Below, piece after piece: positions 6,464-15,400 of a stretch of 64,000 nucleotides of DNA (positions are counted from its first letter, which is position 1; each line of letters begins with the position of its first letter). The translations under genes were made by a program, and so were the position numbers. Below the pieces are notes generated by a model, which was not told where the DNA came from, ran no database searches, and saw only the letters and a program-made list of their open reading frames with translations. Source of the DNA: CAYXZQ01 sp964469935 (lineage in GTDB: Archaea > Nanobdellota > Nanobdellia > Woesearchaeales > DSVV01); the NCBI GenBank assembly GCA_964469935.1, contig CAYXZQ010000001.1:28868-92867 (forward strand), read 5' to 3'.

Positions 6464-8131
6464 TCAGGTCACTCCGAGGCTGCCGAACGCCCACTGCGAG
6501 AGAAGAGGGATGCCCCAGGAGAGAGCCGCGCCTATCCATACCATTATTGGAAAGTCGAAGAGGGCCGCGTATTTGTTGCCGCCGTCGACAAGCTTAATTA
6601 TCACAGAGGATATGAAGGCGTGGATGAGGACGATTATGCCTATGTACATGTTCACCTCGGTCATGTTTATCGCGGGGATGGATGGCAGGATGGAGCTGAC
6701 CAGGTTTGCCATGTTCTCCTGGCTCATCGCATTCTGAAGCGCGCTATTGAACATCCCGGCAAGCATGTGAGTTATCGCCGTCGACATGTATACGGTGGTA
6801 ATGAACCCGAGCAGGGCCCCGTAAAGCGCGCCGCGCAGCCCAGCAGCTAGCTGCAGCCTCAGCTTACGGAGCGATATCAGCCTCGTGAAGTTCTTGCTTA
6901 TTATCTCGCTTATCTTGATGGAATCTCCGCCCATGTAGATGGATTTCGCGAATATGTGCACGAAATAGTTTATGAGATTGCTGCCTGACTCCCCTGCAAA
7001 GAAGAGCCAGGCCATGAACCTCTCAGAGCCGACCTTCAGCCTCCTGTAAAGGTTTATGAGGAGCTTGTTGAGGACCCCGAAGTCATGCACCCTCAGGGCA
7101 CCCAGGCTCGATGTCACGCCCCCTCCCCTGGTCGCTACAGCACCGCCGAGTGCCCTCACGAACACCGGGAAGGCCTTGTCCTTCTTGAAGACCTCGTTCT
7201 CCTCGTTCGAAGCCAATATCCCGACGAACATAAGGGGCGTGAAGCCAATGGCGTAATTGAATAGGAAGGGGAATATATTTATGTAGGTCAGGACTGATAT
7301 AATCAAAAAAGATATAGGAAGGATTATTATGAACGCCTTTAGGATCTTCTTTGTCCCGGGGTCGACTATCATCAGGTTGTGGCATATCCTGTCACTCGGG
7401 ATGAAGCCCTTTATCATCAGTATGAGCATCAGGTCCATGACGATAAGCCCGAGGAGGCTGTACTTGACTATGACCATTATCGAGACTCCCATCAGGAGCG
7501 GAAGGAGAAGCGCCGCTGCCATTGCAAACGCGATGCTTATCGTCAGGGATATGAAGACGTCCTCGAGCATCCTTATGTTCTGCATGGACTTGTTGTACTC
7601 GTTAGAATAGTCGTCCATCACAGCATCCTGCTCTTCAGTGAGGAATACCTCGAGGTCCTCACCGAAATCCAGCACAGCGGCGAGCCTGTCGAGGAAATCG
7701 CCGAATATCTTCGATGGCGAGAGCACGGCCATCTTCCTGCAGGTCTTGGAATAGCCCAGGTTCCAGGCCTTGGAGAGATAGACTATCCTGTCAGCAAACA
7801 TCGCGAGTTCCCCGTATTCCTTTTCCTCGGCTATCTTCTTGAACAGCATGGTCCTGTTTATCCTGAGGGTGGAGAGCGTCCCTGCATATGTTATGAATAG
7901 GTGTATGTTCTCATGCATGTTGACCTTGCGCTTCTCGAAGCTCATATAGGGGAATATTGCTACAAACGCAATCCCGAGAAAAAGCATGATGTAGGGGACG
8001 AAGAAGGGCATGCTCGTGAAAAGAATAACCCCGAAGAAGAGCATCACGCTCACGCCTATCGTGGGGAGCACTATCTTGTAGAAAAATTCCGTATAGCTAC
8101 TGAATCCGCCGTCGAGTATGTAATCTCCCAC
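6464..8131 (-). CDS. flaJ: Archaellum membrane platform protein FlaJ (ArlJ)
   Basis: A 555-residue polytopic membrane protein of the type II secretion F / FlaJ family, the membrane core that anchors the FlaI ATPase. Hydrophobic segments occur near residues 20-70, in pairs in the middle ('AAALLLPLLMGVSIMVIVKY' and 'AFIIILPISFLIISVLTYI') and as a cluster at the C-terminus ('YMGGDSIKISEIISKN' precedes the last group). Two cytoplasmic helical regions separate them, as in the family. GTG at 8131 is preceded by AGGGG. It is last in the operon flaG-flaF-flaH-flaI-flaJ, 49 nt after flaI. Length fits FlaJ. Confidence 0.88.
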   Translation of the reverse strand: MGDYILDGGFSSYTEFFYKIVLPTIGVSVMLFFGVILFTSMPFFVPYIMLFLGIAFVAIFPYMSFEKRKVNMHENIHLFITYAGTLSTLRINRTMLFKKIAEEKEYGELAMFADRIVYLSKAWNLGYSKTCRKMAVLSPSKIFGDFLDRLAAVLDFGEDLEVFLTEEQDAVMDDYSNEYNKSMQNIRMLEDVFISLTISIAFAMAAALLLPLLMGVSIMVIVKYSLLGLIVMDLMLILMIKGFIPSDRICHNLMIVDPGTKKILKAFIIILPISFLIISVLTYINIFPFLFNYAIGFTPLMFVGILASNEENEVFKKDKAFPVFVRALGGAVATRGGGVTSSLGALRVHDFGVLNKLLINLYRRLKVGSERFMAWLFFAGESGSNLINYFVHIFAKSIYMGGDSIKISEIISKNFTRLISLRKLRLQLAAGLRGALYGALLGFITTVYMSTAITHMLAGMFNSALQNAMSQENMANLVSSILPSIPAINMTEVNMYIGIIVLIHAFISSVIIKLVDGGNKYAALFDFPIMVWIGAALSWGIPLLSQWAFGSLGVT

Positions 8132-8180
8132 AATATACCCCTATTACATTAATTTTACTATTATGATCATCACAGCATCG

Positions 8181-9815
8181 CTACAATGAAAATGGTAGGG
8201 ACTTGGTCCCTTCTGTATGGTACTTGCTTATTACGTTCCACACGTCGAAATAGTTGAATATCTTGTTCTCGACCATCTTCTCGAGTATCCTTCTCCTGAG
8301 GTCAAGGTCCTTGTATATCTCCCTTGTGTCCTCGTAGCCGAGCATGAGGGCCACCTTCTTCTCAAGCACATAGCTGTTGTAGAGGCCCCGAAACATGTGC
8401 TGGTCCTTTGCCGGGTCCCAGTTGAAGACCTGCCGGGTTATCATCTTGTTCTCGACGTCGTAGAACCTCTCTATCTCCGTGAGGGAGAGCACCCTCCTCA
8501 CGAAATGGCCGTGCTGCTCAACGACCTGCTGGATGAGGACGATGTTCAGGTTGTCGATTGATGCGATGGGGACGTTGATTGGGTGGCCCGTGAGCCTCTG
8601 GATCATGCTCCTGACAGAGCCGGCGTGGAACGTGGAGCACACAGGGTGGCCTGTCTGCATAGCCTGGAAAGCGATGTTTCCCTCCTCGCCCCTGATCTCG
8701 CCCACTATTATGTAGTTCGGCCTTGACCTGAGCGCGGCAATCAGCAGATGGAACATGGTGACGTCTGTCTCCTGGCCGGCCTCCCTCGTTATGAGGTGCT
8801 GCCATGCGTCGTGGGGCATGGTGACCTCGGGGGTGTTCTCTACTGTGTACACCTTGGCATCCGGGCTGATGAAGGCTGAGCAGGCGTTAAGCGTGGTGGT
8901 CTTGCCTGACGCTGTCTCCCCGCATACGAACATATTCATGCCGTGCTCCAGGCACAGCCAGATATATGCCGCAAGCTCAGCGTCCATCGTGTTCCAGCTG
9001 ATTATCTGGGTGATGCTCACAGGGACCTCAGAGAACTTCCTGACAGTGAAACTCGAGCCCTCGAGGCTGATCTCCCTGCCGTAGATGAAGTTTACCCTCG
9101 AGCCGTCAGGCATCATGGCGTCGACTACGCTCCGTGCGTCGGACACCGGCCTCTCCACCCTCTCGCTCGTCTCGACCAAGTACTTGTTGAGCTCGAAATC
9201 GTCTGAGAAAACGATGTTTGTCCTGAGCATCTCGAAGACCTTGTGGACAAGCGACAGCGAGCCCACCCCAACGCAGTGGATATCCTCGATATATGGATCC
9301 AGGAAGAGCGGCTCGAGCTTGCCGTAACCCACCCTGTCCCTTATCAGGTAATACCTTATCATGTCATAATCCATCCTGGCAAGCCTGATTTTCGTAGTCA
9401 GGAATCCCGGGGCTTTCCCTCCATGCTCCACCTCGACCACCTCGTCGAAAATCTTGCCCAGGATAGGCTCCATGTCTTCTATCTTGTCAGGAACAGGGTA
9501 CTTGTTCGAGATGGCAATCATCTTGTCTAGAATCTTGTCATTCAGCTTCCTGAGCCGGTCATCCATCTCAGGCTCGATGACATGGTAAATGGTCGGTTCG
9601 CCCTTCTTGCGGTAAATGTGGATGAAAAGCGGGTCGCCGACCGGATATATCAGGTTCGGGAACTCGAGGCTTTTGAGGTCCCTGTCAAGCCTGGTGTACC
9701 ACTCAGGCTCGCCCATCTCCCTGGTCGTCTTCCTCACATACCTCGCAAGATGAGGGAATTTCCTCATGGCCTCGTCATAGCTTCTCGTGACCGGCGGCTT
9801 TCTCCTGACTACCAT
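8181..9815 (-). CDS. flaI: Archaellum assembly and rotation ATPase FlaI (ArlI)
   Basis: A 544-residue secretion-superfamily ATPase that powers archaellum assembly and rotation. Visible motifs are Walker A 'GETASGKTTTL' (from about residue 299), the Asp-box/Walker B region 'YIIVGEIRGEEG', and the His box 'MQTGHPVCSTFHAGSV'. The N-terminal domain contains 'DRVGYGKLEPLFLDPYIEDI', typical of FlaI/GspE-like ATPases. A good ribosome-binding site (AAGAGGACA) precedes ATG 9815. It lies between flaH and flaJ, the conserved order, and should form a cytoplasmic hexamer under FlaJ together with FlaH. All catalytic motifs appear intact. Confidence 0.92.
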   Translation of the reverse strand: MVVRRKPPVTRSYDEAMRKFPHLARYVRKTTREMGEPEWYTRLDRDLKSLEFPNLIYPVGDPLFIHIYRKKGEPTIYHVIEPEMDDRLRKLNDKILDKMIAISNKYPVPDKIEDMEPILGKIFDEVVEVEHGGKAPGFLTTKIRLARMDYDMIRYYLIRDRVGYGKLEPLFLDPYIEDIHCVGVGSLSLVHKVFEMLRTNIVFSDDFELNKYLVETSERVERPVSDARSVVDAMMPDGSRVNFIYGREISLEGSSFTVRKFSEVPVSITQIISWNTMDAELAAYIWLCLEHGMNMFVCGETASGKTTTLNACSAFISPDAKVYTVENTPEVTMPHDAWQHLITREAGQETDVTMFHLLIAALRSRPNYIIVGEIRGEEGNIAFQAMQTGHPVCSTFHAGSVRSMIQRLTGHPINVPIASIDNLNIVLIQQVVEQHGHFVRRVLSLTEIERFYDVENKMITRQVFNWDPAKDQHMFRGLYNSYVLEKKVALMLGYEDTREIYKDLDLRRRILEKMVENKIFNYFDVWNVISKYHTEGTKSLPFSL

Positions 9816-9866
9816 TGTCCTCTTTTTTCCTTTTCCTGTCTAATCCGTGCACTGAATGCCGGATGA

Positions 9867-10565
9867 TCATGCGAATGATGCTATCTCTATAGCGAGACCC
9901 TTACCGGGCTCGACCTTGAAAGGTATTGTGTTGATGATGTTGTCCCCAGGCCTCTTGAACCTCTTGATGTTGATGACCCTTACCAGGTTTCCCGCGAATG
10001 TCCTTATCTCGACATTGAAATAAACATCCGCGACAGAGCGCAGTAGAGTCAGGAACTTCTCGTTGAGATGGTCTGGGTCCACGCAGAATATTATGGTCTT
10101 GTTGAGGCTGTTTATGCCCTTGAGGGTCTTTATCACCTCGAAGCTCTTCTCATGCGAGATATTGTCCTTTATGAGAAGGAATGAGAGTGTGTCGAATATC
10201 ACCACCTCGTTTTTGAAGATCTTCTTCTCCTTGAAGAGCCTGTCGAGAAAATTCGGCTGGAGCTGGGTGTTGCCGAGGAACGGGAACATAGGAATGAAGA
10301 GAAGCCTGTTGTCGAGCATGTGGAACTTCACGTCATAATCGAGCGACGCCATCTGCTCTATGAATCCAGCGGTGTTGAGCTCCGAGCTTATATAGGTGCA
10401 CGAATGCCCGTGCTCGAGAAGCCCGTAAGTCATCCTCTGGGAGACGATGCTCTTTCCTGCGCCGTCCTTGCCCTCTATGAGTATCAGAGAGTTCACAGGG
10501 ATCCCGCCCCCTATGTTCCTGTTGAGCTCATCCCTTTCCAGGTTGATTGAAATCGTCTGTGTCAT
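9867..10565 (-). CDS. flaH: Archaellum RecA-like ATP-binding protein FlaH (ArlH)
   Basis: A 232-residue RecA/KaiC-like protein. Walker A is GKDGAGKS (32-39), and the Walker B-like strand 'EVVIFDTLSFLL' retains the acidic residue. The C-terminal region has 'RVINIKRFKRPGDN', typical of FlaH. In characterised archaea FlaH binds ATP and forms a ring with FlaI at the base of the motor. It is 17 nt downstream of flaF and 51 nt upstream of flaI, consistent with one operon. Normal length for the family. Confidence 0.9.
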   Translation of the reverse strand: MTQTISINLERDELNRNIGGGIPVNSLILIEGKDGAGKSIVSQRMTYGLLEHGHSCTYISSELNTAGFIEQMASLDYDVKFHMLDNRLLFIPMFPFLGNTQLQPNFLDRLFKEKKIFKNEVVIFDTLSFLLIKDNISHEKSFEVIKTLKGINSLNKTIIFCVDPDHLNEKFLTLLRSVADVYFNVEIRTFAGNLVRVINIKRFKRPGDNIINTIPFKVEPGKGLAIEIASFA

Positions 10566-10582
10566 GTTATGCTAGCCTGATG

Positions 10583-11050
10583 TCATGCTGAAAAAATCGC
10601 TGCGTCCTTGATGCCGTATTCAGTCGTCGCAGTGGCCATGTGGGCCTCATGGGACAGGTCCATCTTCACGACCACGATTATGGTCTCGTCAGGGTCCCAC
10701 TGAAGCGGGTTGAAGACATCCGAGCCTGGAGCGAACTCAATTGTCCTGTTCGCGTCATCCCTCGGTATCCTCACATTGTCGATGAACACGTCAACATAGC
10801 CCATGTCAAGCTTTTCTGAGCCGGTGTTCCTTATGTACATGGTGGTCTCTGCAGGCGAGGTGCCGTTGTCATATGTCGCGTTGATTATCTCAATCTTCGT
10901 ATTCATCTCCCTTGTTATCTTCTCTTTCTGGATATTGTTGCTGAGCGTCATGGAATCCGCCAGCCTCGCCTGTATTGTTATGAATGCCGAGGCGACTATC
11001 AACAAGGCAAAAAACATTATGATGAATCCGCCGATCGTCGAAAAACCCAA
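10583..11050 (-). CDS. flaF: Archaellum stator protein FlaF (ArlF)
   Basis: A 155-residue protein with an N-terminal membrane helix ('MGFSTIGGFIIMFFALLIV') and an extracellular beta-sandwich ('MYIRNTGSEKLDMGYVDVFI'), as in FlaF, which binds the S-layer and anchors the motor. The start is TTG at 11050. It is preceded immediately by an in-frame TGA and by a strong Shine-Dalgarno (GAGGTGG), so no longer in-frame form is possible. It resembles the neighbouring FlaG in the 'FIDNVRIPRDDANRTI' region. FlaF and FlaG could be exchanged in naming. I used the MGFS N-terminus to decide. Confidence 0.78.
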   Translation of the reverse strand: MGFSTIGGFIIMFFALLIVASAFITIQARLADSMTLSNNIQKEKITREMNTKIEIINATYDNGTSPAETTMYIRNTGSEKLDMGYVDVFIDNVRIPRDDANRTIEFAPGSDVFNPLQWDPDETIIVVVKMDLSHEAHMATATTEYGIKDAAIFSA

Positions 11051-11079
11051 TCATCCCACCTCTCTTGCTCAAATCCTGC

Positions 11080-11544
11080 TCAGACGGAAAACGTGTCTTT
11101 GTCCCTCACACTGTAGGGGGTCGTGACCACAACCTCGTGAGTCGATGTGTCATCAAGATGCCTGTAGGCCTTGATGAGGATCTGCTCCTTCGGGTCCCAC
11201 AGGCCCTTGTTCACAGTATTTGTGTCAGAAAGGACCTGTATGGACCGGTTTGTGTCATTCCTTGGAAAACGGAAGCCGTCTATATAGACGTCCACTTCTG
11301 AAGGCTTCATGGAAGTCTGGCCCGTGTTGCTGACGTATATCCACGTGGTGTCTGTCTGGTTCTGGTATGATATGACCTCGATCTTGATGCTGGTCTTGAT
11401 TATCTGGTCATAATCATTGCTCTTGTCCTTGAACACCCCTTCTGTCTGGTCAGCATAGTTCTTTATCACGACGACAAGCCCTGACGCAATGCCCAGCACT
11501 GCTATGAAAAGTATGATGTGAGCGATTATCGTGCTGGCACCCAT
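11080..11544 (-). CDS. flaG: Archaellum stator protein FlaG (ArlG)
   Basis: A 154-residue protein with an N-terminal membrane helix ('ASTIIAHIILFIAVLGIASG') typical of FlaG and an extracellular beta-sandwich ('TWIYVSNTGQTSMKPSEV', 'YIDGFRFPRNDTNRSIQV'). FlaG and FlaF form the periplasmic stator complex of the archaellum. It is first in the operon. Upstream on the minus strand is a TATA box (TTCTTATATATGAG, about 11589-11602) giving a short leader. The order G-F here differs from the F-G order of Methanococcus. Confidence 0.75.
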   Translation of the reverse strand: MGASTIIAHIILFIAVLGIASGLVVVIKNYADQTEGVFKDKSNDYDQIIKTSIKIEVISYQNQTDTTWIYVSNTGQTSMKPSEVDVYIDGFRFPRNDTNRSIQVLSDTNTVNKGLWDPKEQILIKAYRHLDDTSTHEVVVTTPYSVRDKDTFSV

Positions 11545-11727
11545 TTTTTAGTTTAACCTCTAAGCTGAATATTATCACTGCAGAAACTCATATATAAGAA
11601 TTTCGTTTTTCCTGTGCTTTTATATCTTTTCGTATACTTTTGATGATAATTCTTGTACTAAAAATCATGCTGGAACCTGCTCTCCTTGTCTAATTTTCTG
11701 TATTTGAGTCGAAAGATTTATATATTA

Positions 11728-11827
11728 ATTGCTACAAAATAAGTATTAATATACAAATTAAGGAGTTTATTGCTTCATATTAAGTTAATTTAAGAAATTT
11801 ATCGGATTATATTACTACATATTAAGT
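11728..11827 (+). repeat. Three direct repeats with 41-42 bp period upstream of the first HTH regulator
   Basis: Copies are ATTGCTACAAAATAAGT (11728-11744), ATTGCTTCATATTAAGT (11769-11785) and ATTACTACATATTAAGT (11811-11827). They match at 14-15 of 17 positions. Starts are 41 and 42 bp apart, about four helical turns, so bound proteins would lie on one face of the DNA. The last copy ends 31 nt before the TTG start of the regulator gene. The 11545-11858 gap otherwise holds the flaG promoter, and a TATA-like GATTTATATATT (11715-11726) abuts copy 1. These are operator candidates. Confidence 0.6.
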
Positions 11828-11858
11828 AAAATATTTACAGACCAACAGGTGAAATGCC

Positions 11859-12410
11859 TTGAAGCCTGAAAATCATGAGCAGGGAAAAGCCAGGACCTTC
11901 TTCGAGATATTTGCTGAAGAGCAAAAGGAGATAGAAGACATCAGGAAGAGGGTGAACCAGCTCTGCGCAAGGCAGGGGATAGAGGATGCGGACGTTCTCT
12001 ACCTTGTCAGGAAAAGCAGGGACTACAGTTACGTGCCTGCCGAGATCTTCTCCCAGAGGCTCTCGCCGCTGGAGGCACTTACGGTTTTTCTCAGGGACAA
12101 CATGGGGCTGGGGCTCTCGGAGATTGCCAGGAGGCTTTCAAGGGACCAGAGGACGGTCTGGACCACTTACAGAAACGCAATGTCCAAGCAGAAGAAGCTT
12201 TTCATTCCAAAAAGGAGCAGGGCGCCTATACCCCTTGGGATATTCAGGGGCAGGAAGCTTAGCATCCTCGAGACAGCTGCATTCTATCTCAAGAGGAAAA
12301 GGGGGATGAGGCTGACTGAAATCTCAAGGCTCATGAAGAAGGACACGAGCACTGTATGGACAGCATTGTCAAGGGCAGAAAAGAAGCTGGACCGGGAGGA
12401 CAGAAGATGA
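11859..12410 (+). CDS. Tandem 'VWT' helix-turn-helix DNA-binding protein, linked to giant protein 1
   Basis: A 183-residue basic protein. After an N-terminal helical region it has two similar units of about 60 residues. Each runs '(V/I)Px.IF..R.LS.LE', then a helix-turn-helix: 'LSEIARRLSRDQRTVWTTYR' and 'LTEISRLMKKDTSTVWTALS'. These resemble sigma-70 region 4-type HTHs. The start is TTG at 11859, with AGGTG 7 nt upstream; the nearby ATG at 11854 is followed at once by a stop. The gene ends in ATGA overlapping the start of the giant surface protein, so the two are coupled. Direct repeats upstream suggest autoregulation. A paralogue occurs at 54391. I know no named family for it. Confidence 0.8.
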   Translation: MKPENHEQGKARTFFEIFAEEQKEIEDIRKRVNQLCARQGIEDADVLYLVRKSRDYSYVPAEIFSQRLSPLEALTVFLRDNMGLGLSEIARRLSRDQRTVWTTYRNAMSKQKKLFIPKRSRAPIPLGIFRGRKLSILETAAFYLKRKRGMRLTEISRLMKKDTSTVWTALSRAEKKLDREDRR

Positions 12411-15400
12411 AATCCGGCAGAATATGTCTCATCACACTTTCCATTCTTGCTGCAGCGCTCATGATCATGCTCATCCTCCAGACAACTCCTGCGTATGCGA
12501 TTAGGCAGGGCTTTTTCACAGAGTCCCACATGCAGACCATGACAGGGACAAGCCAGTTCTATGCCCTTGACAAGCCAGTGGAATCCCTGGACCATGCTTT
12601 TGTCCTCGTCAAGTACTTCGAGGGCCAGAGGACATCGGCCTGCGGGACGACTGCCGCAAATGTGCAGCTGGACCCTGATTACGGCGAGTTCTCATGCTAT
12701 CTCTACAACACGACCCATGTACTGTGCGAGAGGTATTCAAGCACCAATGACGTCTACATCTCCTACCAGGTAATCGAGGCCATCGACAGCGAGTTCACTG
12801 TACACAGGGGCTCCATGGCATTCTCAGGGTCAACAACATCATTCACGACCGGGATAGGGGCATCAGTCAATGCATCCGAATCGATGGCTTGGGTCAACGG
12901 TATGCAGACAACCACGACAAGCAGGGACCACAGGCCGATATCATTCACAGCAGACATTGAGGGGACGGGCATGCAGAGCCAGGTCACATTCAGGAGGGAC
13001 TTCAACACAGCTATCACAGGTACGTTGAGGTGGATAGTCGTGGATTGGAACAGGACGAAGATGCCTGGCTTCAACCTCAGCAAAGGCACAGTCTTTGTCG
13101 GGAACAACACATACACGTCCCGCGTCACAGTCCCCTGGAGCGGGAACAGCTCAAATTCAATCCTTTTCCACCAGATAAGGACATCCGGAGACGACGGGCT
13201 GGACACCCATGCAGTTGCAGGCGTGATAGACTCTGACAGCCAGCTGTCCTTCTGGAGATACGATTACACAGGCGTGCCTGACCATTCATCTGATGTCCAG
13301 TACTATGTCCTGGATTTCAGCGGGAATTATGCAGGGGGCGTGAAGAGCAGCCAGGAAAACATAGTAGGTCCAGCCTCACAGTGCGTCTGGGACGTCACGC
13401 TCCCGACTGAGGTCGACCCGTCGCATTCTTTGATATCCATATCGAACTCGATGACAGGGGACGGGACCGCTTACCCCAGGCCCTTCTTCTGGTTCTACCT
13501 GACGTCGGGGACAAACCTCGAGATCCAGAAGAGGTACAACGGGAACAACGAGAGAGTCGTATGGAAGGTGCTTGAGCTTCCTTATTTCCCGTATTCAATA
13601 GAGTGGAACCATCCGGTTCTTAACCTTGGCTCAGGAATCACAGTCTCCGGGAACCTGACGGGAAGCGCAAACATCTCTGTCGAGGCGAACCAGACAGGAA
13701 TCACAGTGGACTGCATCCGGGGCAACTGCTCAGATGTCGCCGACGACTGGCCTGACGGCAGCAGCATGGATGACGGTGGGAGCAGGCAGGTGAATTTCAC
13801 ATGCATAAACAACAGCGTAGGGATATTGAGAGCGACCTTCTCAGTAAGGTCAGCAGAGGAGCAGCTGCAGGACCTCATCAATATCACATGCGAATTCACA
13901 GGCTCGACATTCATAGCCTGGAACCAGAGCAGCCTTGACCTGGGGACTGGCAGCGAAGGGCATCAGAACGCGACAGGAAGCGCCTTCATCGTATCTACAG
14001 GTACCAACAGCCACGTGAATGTCTCGTGCGTATCGGGCAACTGCTCTGTCATCCATGCGAACTGGACAGACGGGACAGGCATGGCTGATGGAGAATCATC
14101 TGCAGCCGGTTTCAGTTGCGACGACACGTTCGAGGGCTCTGCTTCGGCTTCTTTCAGCGTAGTCTCGTCAGAGGACCTCATACCTGACTCGATGACAGTC
14201 GGCTGCCTAATGGAAGATATCGATCCACCTGGCGGGGTCGAAGGGCTCGGAGTAGCAGGCAGGGGGGTCGACTGGATAGCCTGGAACTGGACAATGCCTG
14301 CAGACCCTGATTTCGACCATGTCGAAGTATGGCTGAACAGCACTTTTCGTATGAATACCTCATCAAATAGCGTGAACATCACAGGCCTGATGCCGGGCAC
14401 TTGGTATGAGATAGAGCTCAGGAGCTCTGATGACGACGGGAACCTAAACGTGACATGGGTGACTGACAGCGGGCAGACAGAACCGAATTTTCCCCCAAAG
14501 ATAATCATGCAGGACCCGCTGAACAGCTCTACAGCGCCTGAGCAGTACAGGCTGCTGAACCTTTCAGTATCTGACAATGAACAGACAAGGCTATGTGTCG
14601 ATATGTCCGGAAAAGTCGCTGCAGAGCCCACATCAGATGACCTCCTGTACAGGAACTGCAACTTTGCCAATGGCTCATCAGTCACGTACAACTGGACTGC
14701 ACCTGTGCTTAGCCCGACGACAGATTCAGAGGTGCTATGGCATTTCGACAACAGGAGCGAGTATGGAGAGAACAGCTCTTTCGTGCGTGACTTTGCACAG
14801 GATACGACAGTCCACGACCTTGCCTGCACAACTGAATGCCCGGTGTTCATGGATAACGGCGGGAAGTTTGCAGGAGCCTTCCACTATGACGGCGCTTCAC
14901 AGTACTGGACAATCTCAGACCAGTTCTTCAATGACCAGTTCACAAATAAATCCCTCCAGGTATGGATCAAGCCTGACGATCTTTTTGGCATACAGACAAT
15001 CTACGAGGAAGGTGGGACAACCAACGGATTCGCGCTCAGGCTCGAGGGAAGCCTGCTTGAGTTCGCGACACAGGACAACCAGGTGATAACAGAGATCTCA
15101 TACCCGTACACGGACCTTGGCTCATGGCACTTCATCACAGCCCAGTACGATGCAGGCAACATGACGCTGTATGTCGACGGCACGCTTGTCAACACCACCA
15201 CGGCAGGCTACACGACAATCAGTGCGCACAGCGACGAAGGAGGGATTGGATACACCTACAACGGAGATGCCTTCGACGGAAGTGCCGGAAACTATTATTC
15301 AGGCATGATAGATGAGGTCAGGATACTGAACACCGTGCTCACAGGCGACGAGATATGGAATGAATCCCGGCTGAAGAACAACACAGAGCACTTTTGGTTT

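Noticed and set aside
6422..9866. Several plus-strand ORFs of 80-170 codons opposite flaJ and flaI
   Set aside because: They are antisense shadows of well-supported archaellum genes, with no recognisable domains or initiation signals.
12356..12406. Upstream ATG for giant protein 1
   Set aside because: It would lie deep inside the regulator gene and put 17 charged residues before a clean signal peptide. The ATG at 12407 forms the ATGA overlap with the regulator stop.
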